DNA of 14,038 nt from Candidatus Krumholzibacteriia bacterium (GCA_028706585.1 JAQTVX010000024.1:1-14038); one strand, 5' to 3'; shown: positions 1 to 8,043, counted from the stretch's first letter. The notes: generated from the letters alone by a model not told the origin. Made by a program: numbers and translations.

Positions 1-510
1 ATCGTATCCGATAAGCCGCGTTTCATCCCCTGCACGCCGCTGGGCATTCTCGAGCTGCTGGCGCGCTACCGCGTGCGAACGGAAGGCAAACGTGCGGTTG
101 TCGTGGGGAGGAGTATCCTCGTTGGAAAACCGATTGCGCTGCTCCTGTCGCAGAAGCGGCCGAGCGGAAATGCGACCGTCACCATATGCCATTCCGGAAC
201 GAGTGATCTCGGCTCCGTCACGCGGGAAGCGGACATACTGATCGCCGCAATCGGCAAGGCGCACGCTATCACGGGAGACATGATAAAGGATGGCGCGGTC
301 GTCGTCGATGTAGGTATAAACCGGATTCCCGACGAGAGCGCCAAGAAGGGGTATCGCCTCACGGGAGACGTTGATTTCGAATCGGCGTTCCCGAAGGCTT
401 CGCTCATCACGCCCGTTCCAGGCGGCGTTGGGCCCATGACCGTTGCCATGCTCATGCGGAACACGCTCCAGGCTGCGAAATGGGCGCATGGAGTTCAGGA
501 TGAAGGGTAG
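1..510 (+). CDS. folD: FolD, methylene-THF dehydrogenase / methenyl-THF cyclohydrolase (C-terminal part)
   Basis: This cytosolic bifunctional enzyme of one-carbon metabolism oxidises 5,10-methylene-THF with NADP and hydrolyses the methenyl product to 10-formyl-THF. The reading frame is open from base 1, so the N-terminus lies outside the window. About 169 residues remain of a protein that is usually near 285. Family motifs are visible in order: PCTPLGILELL at the left edge, the nucleotide-binding segment VVVGRSILVGKPIALLL, and PGGVGPMTVAMLMRNTL near the end. The GTG at base 73 is an internal Val codon, not a start. The stop TAG is at 508-510 and overlaps the start of xseA by 11 bases, which suggests coupled translation. 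The identification is secure from three conserved motifs. Confidence 0.96.
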   Translation: MVSDKPRFIPCTPLGILELLARYRVRTEGKRAVVVGRSILVGKPIALLLSQKRPSGNATVTICHSGTSDLGSVTREADILIAAIGKAHAITGDMIKDGAVVVDVGINRIPDESAKKGYRLTGDVDFESAFPKASLITPVPGGVGPMTVAMLMRNTLQAAKWAHGVQDEG

Positions 511-1957
511 CCCTCGGCATGCGACGCAGGAAGTGCCACGGGACCTCTACACGGTTACGGAAATCAGCGAAGCGGTGAGGCAGCACCTCGAGTCGGAATT
601 CCCCCGTGTGAGCGTCATCGGAGAGATAGCAAACCTCAAGATTCATACCTCGGGACACGTCTATTTCACTCTTCGTGACAACGCGAACATGATCCATGCG
701 GTTTTGTTCCGCCGCTACGCCGAGTGTATCGCGTGCGACCCGGAGAACGGGATGCTCGTGATAGCACCGGGGCGCATATCGCATTTCGGCGGCTCGGGTC
801 AGACGCAGATCATCGCTACCGACTTGATCCCGGCGGGGCGCGGAACCATGGAGCTCGAGTTCAGGCGGCTGCTACAACGCCTCATGGATGAGGGCCTCAC
901 CGCCCAGGAGCGGAAGAGACCGATAGCGCCATATCCTTCGAAGATAGGGGTTATAACTTCGCCTACAGGCGCCGTGATCAGGGATATCACGAATACGATA
1001 GCCAGAAGATGGCCCGTCGCCGAGGTCATTCACGTGCCGGCGGATGTTCAGGGGCCCGGTGCAGCCCGGTCGATAGTGAGCGCATTCGAGATTGCAGACG
1101 GCATTGAGGATATCGACACGGTGATTCTTGCGCGGGGCGGTGGAAGCGTTGAGGATCTCTGGACGTTCAATCTTGAAGAGGTGGCGCGCGCGGTTGCGGC
1201 CTCGGCCCATCCGGTCATAACGGGAATCGGCCACGAAATCGATACGACCGTTGCGGACTACGTCGCCGACGTGCGCGCGGCCACGCCGACTGCGGCGGCG
1301 GAGCTCGCGACTCCGCTCATTGAGGAGATTCGCCGGTCCATCGGAGAGGCGGTTCGGCGGATCGAGAGTGCTGTGGGAATGTCGCTCGAAAACAATGTTC
1401 GTCTTGTTGAATACATCGTGCGGAGCGCGGCGTTTCCGGCGATCGCACACAGGATGGAACGCGCTGAGCTCGAGCTGGATGATTCTATCGACGCGCTTCT
1501 CGCGTGGTGGGAGGAGCACTTGAATGGATTGCGTAGCGGCATCGATTCAGAGCGGGAAGGACTGGCAGATGCCTTGCGCTGGAGAGTCGGGCAATCGGAG
1601 GAATCGGTCGAATCGCTGGCGCGTCGTTTGATGCTGAAGAGTCCGGCGCTGATGATCTGTCTTTCGGAGGAGCGGACGGCGCATCTATCGGAAATGCTGG
1701 GGGCCTGGAGGTTCGGAAGTGTTCGTTTTCGGCGAAGCGAGCTCGGAGGAAAGCTGCGCGCACTGAGAGCATTGGACCCGCGGGATGTCCTTAGAAGGGG
1801 ATACACGGTGTGCACGATGGCCGGGGAGACGCGGATCATACCGCGGGTAAAAGGAGTTACGAATGGATCCGAGATGGCCGTGCATTTTCACGACGGCGAG
1901 GCCCTATGCACCGTCACCGAGAAACGGAGGAGGCCTGGGCCATGGCGAAAAAGATGA
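500..1957 (+). CDS. xseA: Exodeoxyribonuclease VII large subunit XseA
   Basis: This is the catalytic large subunit of exonuclease VII, which degrades single-stranded DNA in both directions together with several copies of XseB. The ATG at 500 was chosen because GGAG lies 6 bases upstream (490-493). In-frame ATGs at 443 and 488 lack a comparable site and reach deeper into folD. The product has 485 residues, close to the family norm. An N-terminal OB-fold (about residues 17-111) contains VIGEIANLK and SGHVYFTLRD. The catalytic domain follows with SKIGVITSPTGA, RGGGSVEDLWTFN (from residue 212), GIGHEID (H245) and ADVRAATPTAAAE. The middle third is charged, helical and variable, as in relatives, and the C-terminus has the usual RGYTV segment. 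The last 16 bases overlap xseB. Confidence 0.96.
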   Translation: MKGSPRHATQEVPRDLYTVTEISEAVRQHLESEFPRVSVIGEIANLKIHTSGHVYFTLRDNANMIHAVLFRRYAECIACDPENGMLVIAPGRISHFGGSGQTQIIATDLIPAGRGTMELEFRRLLQRLMDEGLTAQERKRPIAPYPSKIGVITSPTGAVIRDITNTIARRWPVAEVIHVPADVQGPGAARSIVSAFEIADGIEDIDTVILARGGGSVEDLWTFNLEEVARAVAASAHPVITGIGHEIDTTVADYVADVRAATPTAAAELATPLIEEIRRSIGEAVRRIESAVGMSLENNVRLVEYIVRSAAFPAIAHRMERAELELDDSIDALLAWWEEHLNGLRSGIDSEREGLADALRWRVGQSEESVESLARRLMLKSPALMICLSEERTAHLSEMLGAWRFGSVRFRRSELGGKLRALRALDPRDVLRRGYTVCTMAGETRIIPRVKGVTNGSEMAVHFHDGEALCTVTEKRRRPGPWRKR

Positions 1958-2160
1958 GCTTCGAGGATGCCTTTGGGCGCCTCAACGAGATCGTGAAGAA
2001 CCTGGAAGAGGGGGATGTCCCTCTCGAGGAAAGCATGAAGCTGTACGAGGAGGGAATGCGGCTCGGGAGTCTTTGCAGGAGCATCCTCTCGGAAGCGGAG
2101 GAAAGGATGAAAAGTCTCGCCAGTGAAGGCGATGACCATTCCGGCAAAGGAGATGAGTGA
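1942..2160 (+). CDS. xseB: Exodeoxyribonuclease VII small subunit XseB
   Basis: This is the small non-catalytic subunit of exonuclease VII. It has 72 residues, the usual family size. The sequence starts MAKKMSFEDAFGRLNEIVKN and continues with LEEGDVPLEESMKLYEEG, the two-helix hairpin typical of XseB. The tail is acidic. The start at 1942 is preceded by GGAGGAGG (1926-1933) with an 8-base gap. The frame stays open upstream to 1810, but that stretch is inside xseA and is not part of the family. The gene overlaps xseA by 16 bases, so the two exonuclease subunits are probably translated in a coupled way. Its end is followed almost at once by the ispA start. Confidence 0.95.
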   Translation: MAKKMSFEDAFGRLNEIVKNLEEGDVPLEESMKLYEEGMRLGSLCRSILSEAEERMKSLASEGDDHSGKGDE

Positions 2161-2161
2161 G

Positions 2162-3049
2162 GTGAGAAGCGCGGATTTCGAAGCGCGCTTCGTTGAAGAC
2201 CGGCGCAGGGTCGAGGAGCGGCTTGCGGTTCTTCTTGCGCCACAGAGCGAAGAGCCGCGGTCGCTGCATGGCGCGATGCGATACTCGACGCTAGATGGCG
2301 GAAAACGTCTCCGGGCGATCTTGTGCATGGCCGCCCACAGCTTGTGCGGCGATCCGCATCGCGAGAGCGCCCTCGATGCCGGGTGCGCGATCGAGTGTCT
2401 CCACGCCTACACGCTGATTCATGACGATCTCCCCATGATCGATAACGACGATTTCAGACGTGGGAAGCCGTCGTGCCACAAGCGCTATGGCGAGCAGGTC
2501 GCTCTGATGGCCGGGGATGCGCTGCAGGCGCTTGCATTCGAGATTCTTGCGGGTTGCGGGGCTCCGGCGCCGAGCGTGGCGGAGGCCGTTCGCATACTGT
2601 CTCGCGCTGCGGGTTCGCGGTTCCTCGTGGGAGGCCAAGTGGCCGACATTGAAGCAGGGGGAGCGAAATCTACCGAGGAGCTGGTCCGGTTCATTCACTC
2701 ACGGAAGACGGGCGAGCTAATTGCGGCCTCTCTTTCGATCGGAGCGGCGGTCGCCGGCGCGGATGACGGCATGCGATTGCGAATGCATGAGATCGGTCGT
2801 GCAGTCGGGTTTGCCTTCCAGATCGTAGATGATATTCTGGACGTCGAGGGAAGCATGGAGAAGGTCGGAAAAACCTTGCGAAAGGACGACAAAGAGGGGA
2901 AAATAACATATCCGGCGCACTTCGGCATCGAGAGCTCCCGCGAGGCCGTGAGCCGTTTGATCGCCGCCGCCACAAGTGGGATTCGCGAGCTTGGAGATGA
3001 TGGCTATCTTCAGAGCATTTTTGCATCAATCGCTGGGCGTTCATCCTGA
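2162..3049 (+). CDS. ispA: Short-chain polyprenyl diphosphate synthase, probably farnesyl diphosphate synthase
   Basis: This trans-prenyltransferase condenses IPP with DMAPP and GPP to feed undecaprenyl and quinone synthesis. The first Asp-rich motif is DDLPMID (residues 88-94) and the second is DDILD (223-227). GGKRLR (46-51) and GKTLRKDDKEGKITYPAHFG are also conserved. The residue five places before the first motif is Tyr (HAYTLIHDD). In bacterial FPP synthases an aromatic residue there limits chain length, so C15 is the likely product (inference). The start is uncertain: GTG 2162 has AAAGGAG (2146-2152) at a 9-base gap, while ATG 2153 directly abuts that site. GTG 2123 and ATG 2132 are also in frame but less well supported. 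The product has 295 residues, against about 299 in E. coli IspA. The xseB stop ends one base before the chosen start. Confidence 0.93.
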   Translation: MRSADFEARFVEDRRRVEERLAVLLAPQSEEPRSLHGAMRYSTLDGGKRLRAILCMAAHSLCGDPHRESALDAGCAIECLHAYTLIHDDLPMIDNDDFRRGKPSCHKRYGEQVALMAGDALQALAFEILAGCGAPAPSVAEAVRILSRAAGSRFLVGGQVADIEAGGAKSTEELVRFIHSRKTGELIAASLSIGAAVAGADDGMRLRMHEIGRAVGFAFQIVDDILDVEGSMEKVGKTLRKDDKEGKITYPAHFGIESSREAVSRLIAAATSGIRELGDDGYLQSIFASIAGRSS

Positions 3050-3050
3050 A

Positions 3051-3488
3051 ATGTTGAGACAGTTCCTATACCGCGAAATCTACATCGTTCCCATTATTTG
3101 CGGGTTCACGGTGCAGATTTTGAAGATGCTTCTCTGCCTGGCGACCGAGAAGAGGGTAAACATTGGCAAGCTCACGCAGATCGATGGGATGCCGAATCTC
3201 CATTCGGCGGTCTTCAGCTCGCTGTCGGTAACCGTCGGGATGAAGTACGGTTTTGCTTCCATTCTGTTCTCCGTAGTCGCCGTGTACAGCATCATCATTA
3301 TCCATGATACGCTGCGGCTCAAGGGCGAGAAGGCGAAGCAAACGGATCTCCTCAGGAAAATAATATCGAGTGTCGATAGCTATCGCGATATTGCCGGAAA
3401 CGAGGATCTGATAGCGCTCCGGTTCAGACCCGTTGAGGTTCTATGTGGAACGGCGCTAGGAATTGTCGGTACGTTTATCATTCTATGA
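3051..3488 (+). CDS. Divergent PAP2 family (DUF212/YuiD-like) membrane protein
   Basis: This is an integral membrane protein of about 145 residues that resembles B. subtilis YuiD and the DUF212 family, a distant branch of PAP2 phosphatases. The cues are a Lys in the first membrane helix (VQILKMLL), the block DGMPNLHSAVFSSLSVTVG (residues 45-63), a hydrophobic stretch ending in HD (about 67-86), a basic loop, and the ending RFRPVEVLCGTALGIVGTFIIL. Hydrophobic segments lie near residues 10-28, 68-84 and 128-145. Most family members have GMPSSHSA where this protein has GMPNLHSA, and the usual Arg-rich DAxGVRR stretch is poorly matched. It lies between ispA and dxs, which suggests a link to prenyl phosphate metabolism, but no function is established. 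ATG 3051 follows the ispA TGA by one base. Starts at 2997 or 3000, with GGAG at 2993-2996, are possible. Confidence 0.82.
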   Translation: MLRQFLYREIYIVPIICGFTVQILKMLLCLATEKRVNIGKLTQIDGMPNLHSAVFSSLSVTVGMKYGFASILFSVVAVYSIIIIHDTLRLKGEKAKQTDLLRKIISSVDSYRDIAGNEDLIALRFRPVEVLCGTALGIVGTFIIL

Positions 3489-3503
3489 TACGGAGCGATG
3501 CCC

Positions 3504-5408
3504 ATGGGTCTCCTCGATCGCGTGCAAACACCGGCTGATTTGAAGAAGCTATCGCTCCGGGAACTCGAAATCCTGGGTGGCGAGCTGAGACAGTTTATCA
3601 TCGATGTGGTTTCCCAACGCGGAGGACATCTCGCCTCGAGCCTCGGGTCGGTCGAAATTACGCTCGCATTGCATTACGTATTCGATTCGCCTCGGGACAA
3701 GATCCTCTGGGATGTCGGGCATCAAAGCTACGCGCACAAAATCGTCACTGGAAGGGGAGAGGCCTTCAAGGGATTGCGAACAAGGGACGGGATCAGCGGT
3801 TTTCCGAATCCTGCCGAAAGCCCTCACGATGCGTTCGGCGTGGGCCATGCCAGCACGGCGATATCGGCCTCGCTCGGGCTCGCCGTGGCGCGCGACTTGC
3901 TCGGGGAGGACCATTTTATCATCAGCGTCGTCGGAGACGGCGCTCTGAGCGGCGGGCTTTCCTTCGAGGGGATCAACCAGGCCGGACAGCTCAAGAAAAA
4001 CCGGTTCATCATCGTTCTCAACGATAACGAAATGTCCATTTCGAAGAACGTCGGCGCGCTGTCACGTTACCTGACGAAAATAACGACGAAGAAAGTGTAC
4101 CTGCAGTTCGAGGCGGACGTATGGGAGCTGCTCGGCAAGGTGCCACGCTACGGTCTCAAGGCACGCAAGCTCGCCAAGAGAATGAAAGAGAGCATAAAGA
4201 ACCTCGTCGTGCCTAACATCGTTTTCGAGGAGCTTGGGTTCCGTTATATAGGACCTCTCGACGGCCACGACATCGATCAGTTAATCGCGTCGTTTCTGGA
4301 GATCAAGGATGTTCCCGGCCCGGTTCTCGTGCACGTGATAACAAAGAAAGGGAAAGGATACACGTTCGCCGAGGAGAACGCGGAGAAGTTCCACGGGATT
4401 GGGAAGTTCTCCACTGCTACAGGGAATGTCGGCGGTGGAACAACACGACCTTCGTACAGCGATGTCTTCGGGACTTCGATGGTCGATCTCGCCGGCGAGG
4501 ATCAGGCGATCGTCGCAGTTACGGCGGCGATGAAGGAAGGAACCGGGCTCGCCGCGTTCGCTCGTGCGTTTCCCGAGAGATTTTTCGATGTCGGAATCGC
4601 GGAGCAACATGCGGTGACCTTCGCCGCCGGACTCGCCCGGGCGGGGTTGAAGCCTTTCGTTGCGATTTACTCCACCTTTCTCCAGAGAGGGTTCGATCAG
4701 ATAATCCACGATGTCGCGCTTCAACGCCTCCCTGTTCGATTCATTCTCGACCGTGCCGGGATCGTCGGTGAGGACGGCCCGACGCATCACGGTGCGTTCG
4801 ATCTGAGCTACATGCGCCTCGTGCCGGGAATGGTAATCATGGCGCCGCGCGACGAGGAAGAGCTTCGGCGAATGCTGCTCACAGCTCTGCAGCACACCGA
4901 TGGGCCGATCGCACTGCGGTTTCCCCGTGGGGCCGTACCGGGCGTGGAATCGCATGCGGATCGAACGGCGGTGCCGATCGGAAAGGGCGAGCTGCTGCGA
5001 AGAGGATCTGATGCTTCGATTATCGCGGTCGGATCGATGGTGAGGGTCGCTGAGGCGGCAGCCGAAATTCTTGCACGGTCCGGAATTGACGTTTCGGTCG
5101 TCGATGCGAAGTTCATCAAACCGTTGGACGTGGATCTCATAATGTCCGTCGCTGCGGGTGGTGCACGGGTCTTTGCGCTGGAGGAGAACGCAATTTCCGG
5201 AGGATTCGGCGATGCGCTCTTCGAGATGTTCTCGCGGTATGGCATTGCGAGCGCAATTTCGGCCCTCGGCATACCGGATCGGTTCGTGCCGCACGGGACG
5301 AGGGCCGGACTTCTCGAAGAGATAGGGCTTTCTGCGGAGGGGGTCGCCGAGACCGTGAAGAAAGCCATCGATTCCGGATCGGATAGGGCCAAGAAAGGAA
5401 TTTCATGA
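3504..5408 (+). CDS. dxs: 1-deoxy-D-xylulose-5-phosphate synthase
   Basis: This thiamine diphosphate enzyme condenses pyruvate and glyceraldehyde 3-phosphate to DXP, the first step of the MEP isoprenoid pathway. It has 634 residues, the usual length. Visible motifs are GHQSYAHKIVTGR (His73), GVGHASTAISASLGLA, the thiamine-diphosphate and Mg site GDGALSGG (from residue 144) ending in LNDNEMSIS, the catalytic Glu367 in GIAEQHAVTFAAGLA, and FILDRAGIVGEDGPTHHG. Three domains occur in the usual order. ATG 3504 was preferred over ATG 3498 because GGAG (3492-3495) is 8 bases away rather than 2, and the resulting start MGLLDRV fits the family. The stop overlaps the nadK start as ATGA. Close linkage to ispA puts both ends of the prenyl pathway under one transcript. 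Confidence 0.97.
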   Translation: MGLLDRVQTPADLKKLSLRELEILGGELRQFIIDVVSQRGGHLASSLGSVEITLALHYVFDSPRDKILWDVGHQSYAHKIVTGRGEAFKGLRTRDGISGFPNPAESPHDAFGVGHASTAISASLGLAVARDLLGEDHFIISVVGDGALSGGLSFEGINQAGQLKKNRFIIVLNDNEMSISKNVGALSRYLTKITTKKVYLQFEADVWELLGKVPRYGLKARKLAKRMKESIKNLVVPNIVFEELGFRYIGPLDGHDIDQLIASFLEIKDVPGPVLVHVITKKGKGYTFAEENAEKFHGIGKFSTATGNVGGGTTRPSYSDVFGTSMVDLAGEDQAIVAVTAAMKEGTGLAAFARAFPERFFDVGIAEQHAVTFAAGLARAGLKPFVAIYSTFLQRGFDQIIHDVALQRLPVRFILDRAGIVGEDGPTHHGAFDLSYMRLVPGMVIMAPRDEEELRRMLLTALQHTDGPIALRFPRGAVPGVESHADRTAVPIGKGELLRRGSDASIIAVGSMVRVAEAAAEILARSGIDVSVVDAKFIKPLDVDLIMSVAAGGARVFALEENAISGGFGDALFEMFSRYGIASAISALGIPDRFVPHGTRAGLLEEIGLSAEGVAETVKKAIDSGSDRAKKGIS

Positions 5409-6268
5409 AGATAAAGAAACTCGGGCTGGTCGCGAATGCGCAAAAGAAGGAGATACGCAGTTTTCTCTCGTCCGTGCTGGATCTCGTCCCGCGGGACGTC
5501 CTCGTGTGCGGGCTCGAGGAAACGGCTTCTCTCGCCGCCCCTGGCGCTGTGAGACCCGTTGATTCCCTCGGCGGTTGTGACGCGGTGCTCGCGCTCGGTG
5601 GGGATGGGACGCTTCTCATGGCGGCCCGTGCGGTCGAGGCGGACGAGATCCCAATCCTCGGAATCAAGATAAGAAGCCTTGGATTTCTCGCCGAGGACGA
5701 TCCGGGGAGGGCGCTGGGAAACCTCTTCGCGGGGAGATATTCCATCCAAAATCGGATACGCCTTGAAGTGCTGCTCGAAGGAGCTTCCGGAGAGCCGAAG
5801 AGTTTCAGCGCGCTCAACGACGCCGTGCTCCACGGGGTGGGCGTGTCGCGCGCCATCCATCTCGAGACGACGATCGACGGAACGGTCCTCGGTGAGTACC
5901 TGGCCGACGGCGTCATCGTCTCGACGCCGACCGGATCCACGGCCTATTCCCTCGCCGCGGGAGGGCCGATCGTCAATCCAACGAGCGTAGAGGCTTTCGT
6001 CATCACTCCTCTCTGCCCGCATTCCCTGTCGGTGCGTCCGATCGTGGTGAGCGCGCTCGAGCAATTCTCCATCGTGCTTGTGGAAGAAGGGCCGGAGACG
6101 CTTTTGACCATCGACGGGCAGCAGTCCTGTTCAATCGGCAAGGGTGAACGGCTCGTTTTCAAGCGCAGCGAAAAATCGACCAAGCTCATCGTCACTGAGG
6201 GGTACAGTTTCTACGATCGCGTCAGGCGGAAGCTCAAATGGGGGGGCATGCTTCGGCAGGACCATTGA
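5405..6268 (+). CDS. nadK: NAD kinase
   Basis: This cytosolic ATP- or polyphosphate-dependent kinase phosphorylates NAD to NADP. It has 287 residues. The diagnostic GGDGT motif, with its catalytic Asp, lies at residues 65-69 (LALGGDGTLL). Further motifs are LNDAVLHG, where relatives usually have NE, and DGVIVSTPTGSTAYSLAAGG. The segment normally read G-[VI]-N-x-G-x-LGFL is GIKIRSLGFLAE (86-97), with Lys and Arg at positions usually Asn and Gly. Lys at the first of these is also known in other NAD kinases as far as I recall. The ATG overlaps the dxs stop by four bases, so expression is probably coupled to dxs. Supplying NADPH for the reductive MEP steps and for folate metabolism would suit the operon (inference). 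Confidence 0.95.
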   Translation: MKIKKLGLVANAQKKEIRSFLSSVLDLVPRDVLVCGLEETASLAAPGAVRPVDSLGGCDAVLALGGDGTLLMAARAVEADEIPILGIKIRSLGFLAEDDPGRALGNLFAGRYSIQNRIRLEVLLEGASGEPKSFSALNDAVLHGVGVSRAIHLETTIDGTVLGEYLADGVIVSTPTGSTAYSLAAGGPIVNPTSVEAFVITPLCPHSLSVRPIVVSALEQFSIVLVEEGPETLLTIDGQQSCSIGKGERLVFKRSEKSTKLIVTEGYSFYDRVRRKLKWGGMLRQDH

Positions 6269-6284
6269 TCGGGGGAGGTTGGGG

Positions 6285-7976
6285 ATGCTCAGGGAGATCA
6301 GGATCCGAAATCTGGCTATCGTCGAGGATGCATCAATTCCTTTCGGAGCCGGGCTCAACGTCATGACTGGGTCTACGGGCGCCGGAAAGTCGATCATACT
6401 GGCCGCCGTGGAGCTTCTTTCGGGCTCGCGCGCGAAGAAATCGCTCATCAGGAGGGGTGCCGATAACCTCACCGTGGAGGGAATATTCGACGTCGACGGC
6501 GATTCGCCGCTTCGGAAAAGGCTCGGCATGAGCGCAGCGGAAAACGAGCTTTCGATACGGCGAGAGCTGGCGGTCGACGGGCGAAACAGGATCTGGATAA
6601 ACGGCATGCTTTCTACGGTGGCCTCGGCGCAGGAGGCGACCCGTGCTCTTCTCGAGCTCCACGGCCAGCATCGCCAGCAAGAGCTGCTGGAGACACCAAG
6701 CCACATACTGTACCTCGATGCGTGGGGGGATTATGGAGAGCTCCTCGAGCGGGCCATGGAGACGATTGAGCGCTTTGGAAGGCTTTCGGAGCGGTTGGAG
6801 AACCTCGTCGCCGATGAGCAAGAGCATCGCAAGCGCGAGGACTACCTTCGCTTTCAGTTCGGGGAGATAGAGGCGCTCAAGCTCGAGGCGGATCTCGATC
6901 GAAAGCTCGAGGCCCGGGTCAAGCAGCTAGAGAACAAACAAAAGTACATTTCGGGGCTCGAGGAATCCCTGAGTCTTCTCGAGGGCGGGGAGAGCTCGGC
7001 CATGGAGAAGCTCGCCGCGGCCGCTCGAGCTCTCGATTCGATCGCTTCGATAGACCCGGCGTGGGCGGAAACGGCCGAAGGGCTCAAAGCAGCCCGTATA
7101 ACGATCCAGGAAACCGGGAGAATGATATCCAGGGCGATCGCGGGAGCGGACGACTCGTCCGAGGACGTCGAAAGCCTTCAGCAACGGCTCGCCGGAATAC
7201 AGCGCGCGTGCAGAAAGTACGCTCTGGACGTGATCGGACTCATCGGAAAGCGCGACGAGATTGGGCTCATCCTGAAATCGCTTCAGGACGGATCGACTGT
7301 GATCGAACAGGCGAGGCGCGAACATGAAGAGGCGAGGAAGGAGCTCCTGCCGCTCCTCGAAGAGCTGAGCTTCAGGCGCAAGAAGAGCGCGCTCCGGCTT
7401 GAACGGCATGTGACCGCGGAGCTACAAAAGCTCGGGATGAAAGGAGCGCTCTTTTCGACGAATATCGAGCGTATCGAAAATTGTGCTTTCCAAAGCAATG
7501 AAAAGAAAATAGATTTGTCGCCGAGGGGTTGGGATCGCGTCGAATTTCGGATTCGAACGAACCCCGGCGAGGAAACGCATCCCCTTTCGGAAATAGCCTC
7601 CGGGGGAGAGCTGTCGAGAATCACGTTGGTCTTGAAGAAGCTCGAAGCCGAGGAGAAGAAGATTCCGACCATCATATTCGACGAGATCGATGCCGGGCTC
7701 GGAGCGGATCTCGGAGGGGTTGTCGCCGAGCGGCTCGAAGAGCTTTCGCGCAGATATCAGATCGTGTGCATCACGCATCTGCCTCAGGTGGCCGCAAAGG
7801 CCGCTCATCACGTTCGAGTCGCGAAGCAGACGAAGGACGAACGAACGATTGCTTGTGCCCGCGTTCTCGACGGGCGGGAGCGAGTCGCCGAAATAGCGAG
7901 GATGCTCGGAGGGGAAGGCAAGCTTCGCGAGGAGCTTGCGGAGGAGCTCCTCGATAATGAACAGGGGCGCCCGTAG
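6285..7976 (+). CDS. recN: DNA repair protein RecN
   Basis: RecN is an SMC-like ATPase acting in double-strand break repair. It has 563 residues, against about 553 in E. coli. The N-terminus reads MLREIRIRNLAIVEDASIPF, followed by the Walker A motif GSTGAGKS (29-36). GRNRIWING and LLELHGQHRQQELL are typical of the family. A long charged coiled-coil arm follows, then the signature SGGELSR (from 439), Walker B IIFDE (463-467) and ITHLPQVAAKA. Walker A has Ser where most RecN have Glu (GETGAGKS), and the D-loop region reads DAGLGADLGG instead of the common DTGISG form. ATG 6285 has GGAGG (6274-6278) 6 bases upstream. The frame is open back to 6144, but that part lies inside nadK. The last ten bases, including the stop TAG, lie inside the tRNA-Arg gene. 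Confidence 0.95.
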   Translation: MLREIRIRNLAIVEDASIPFGAGLNVMTGSTGAGKSIILAAVELLSGSRAKKSLIRRGADNLTVEGIFDVDGDSPLRKRLGMSAAENELSIRRELAVDGRNRIWINGMLSTVASAQEATRALLELHGQHRQQELLETPSHILYLDAWGDYGELLERAMETIERFGRLSERLENLVADEQEHRKREDYLRFQFGEIEALKLEADLDRKLEARVKQLENKQKYISGLEESLSLLEGGESSAMEKLAAAARALDSIASIDPAWAETAEGLKAARITIQETGRMISRAIAGADDSSEDVESLQQRLAGIQRACRKYALDVIGLIGKRDEIGLILKSLQDGSTVIEQARREHEEARKELLPLLEELSFRRKKSALRLERHVTAELQKLGMKGALFSTNIERIENCAFQSNEKKIDLSPRGWDRVEFRIRTNPGEETHPLSEIASGGELSRITLVLKKLEAEEKKIPTIIFDEIDAGLGADLGGVVAERLEELSRRYQIVCITHLPQVAAKAAHHVRVAKQTKDERTIACARVLDGRERVAEIARMLGGEGKLREELAEELLDNEQGRP

Positions 7977-8043
7977 CTCAGCTGGATAGAGCACCAGCCT
8001 CCGGAGCTGGGTGTCGGAGGTTCGAATCCTCTCGGGCGCGCCA
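7967..8043 (+). tRNA. tRNA-Arg (anticodon CCG)
   Basis: A complete 77-base cloverleaf can be folded by hand. The acceptor stem GCGCCCG pairs with CGGGCGC, followed by discriminator G and an encoded CCA. The D arm is GCTC...GAGC with AGCTGGATA as its loop. The anticodon stem CCAGC/GCTGG closes a seven-base loop with CCG at 8001-8003, which reads the Arg codon CGG. The variable loop is GTGTC. The T arm GGAGG/CCTCT closes the loop TTCGAAT. Its first ten bases are also the end of recN, and bases 8-10 (TAG) are the recN stop. No separate promoter is visible, so it is probably cut from the recN operon transcript. Confidence 0.97.

Noticed and set aside
443..499. Upstream in-frame starts of xseA at 443 and 488
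   Set aside because: They lack a ribosome-binding site and add residues not typical of the family. ATG 500 has GGAG at a good distance.
4281..6064. Long minus-strand frames of 337, 418 and 267 residues opposite dxs and nadK
   Set aside because: They are antisense to clearly conserved genes, have low-complexity Arg/Ser-rich composition and show no family motif. They arise from high G+C.
6144..6284. N-terminal extension of recN back to 6144
   Set aside because: It lies within nadK, and the RecN family start (MLREIRIRNLAIVED) with GGAGG upstream is at 6285.
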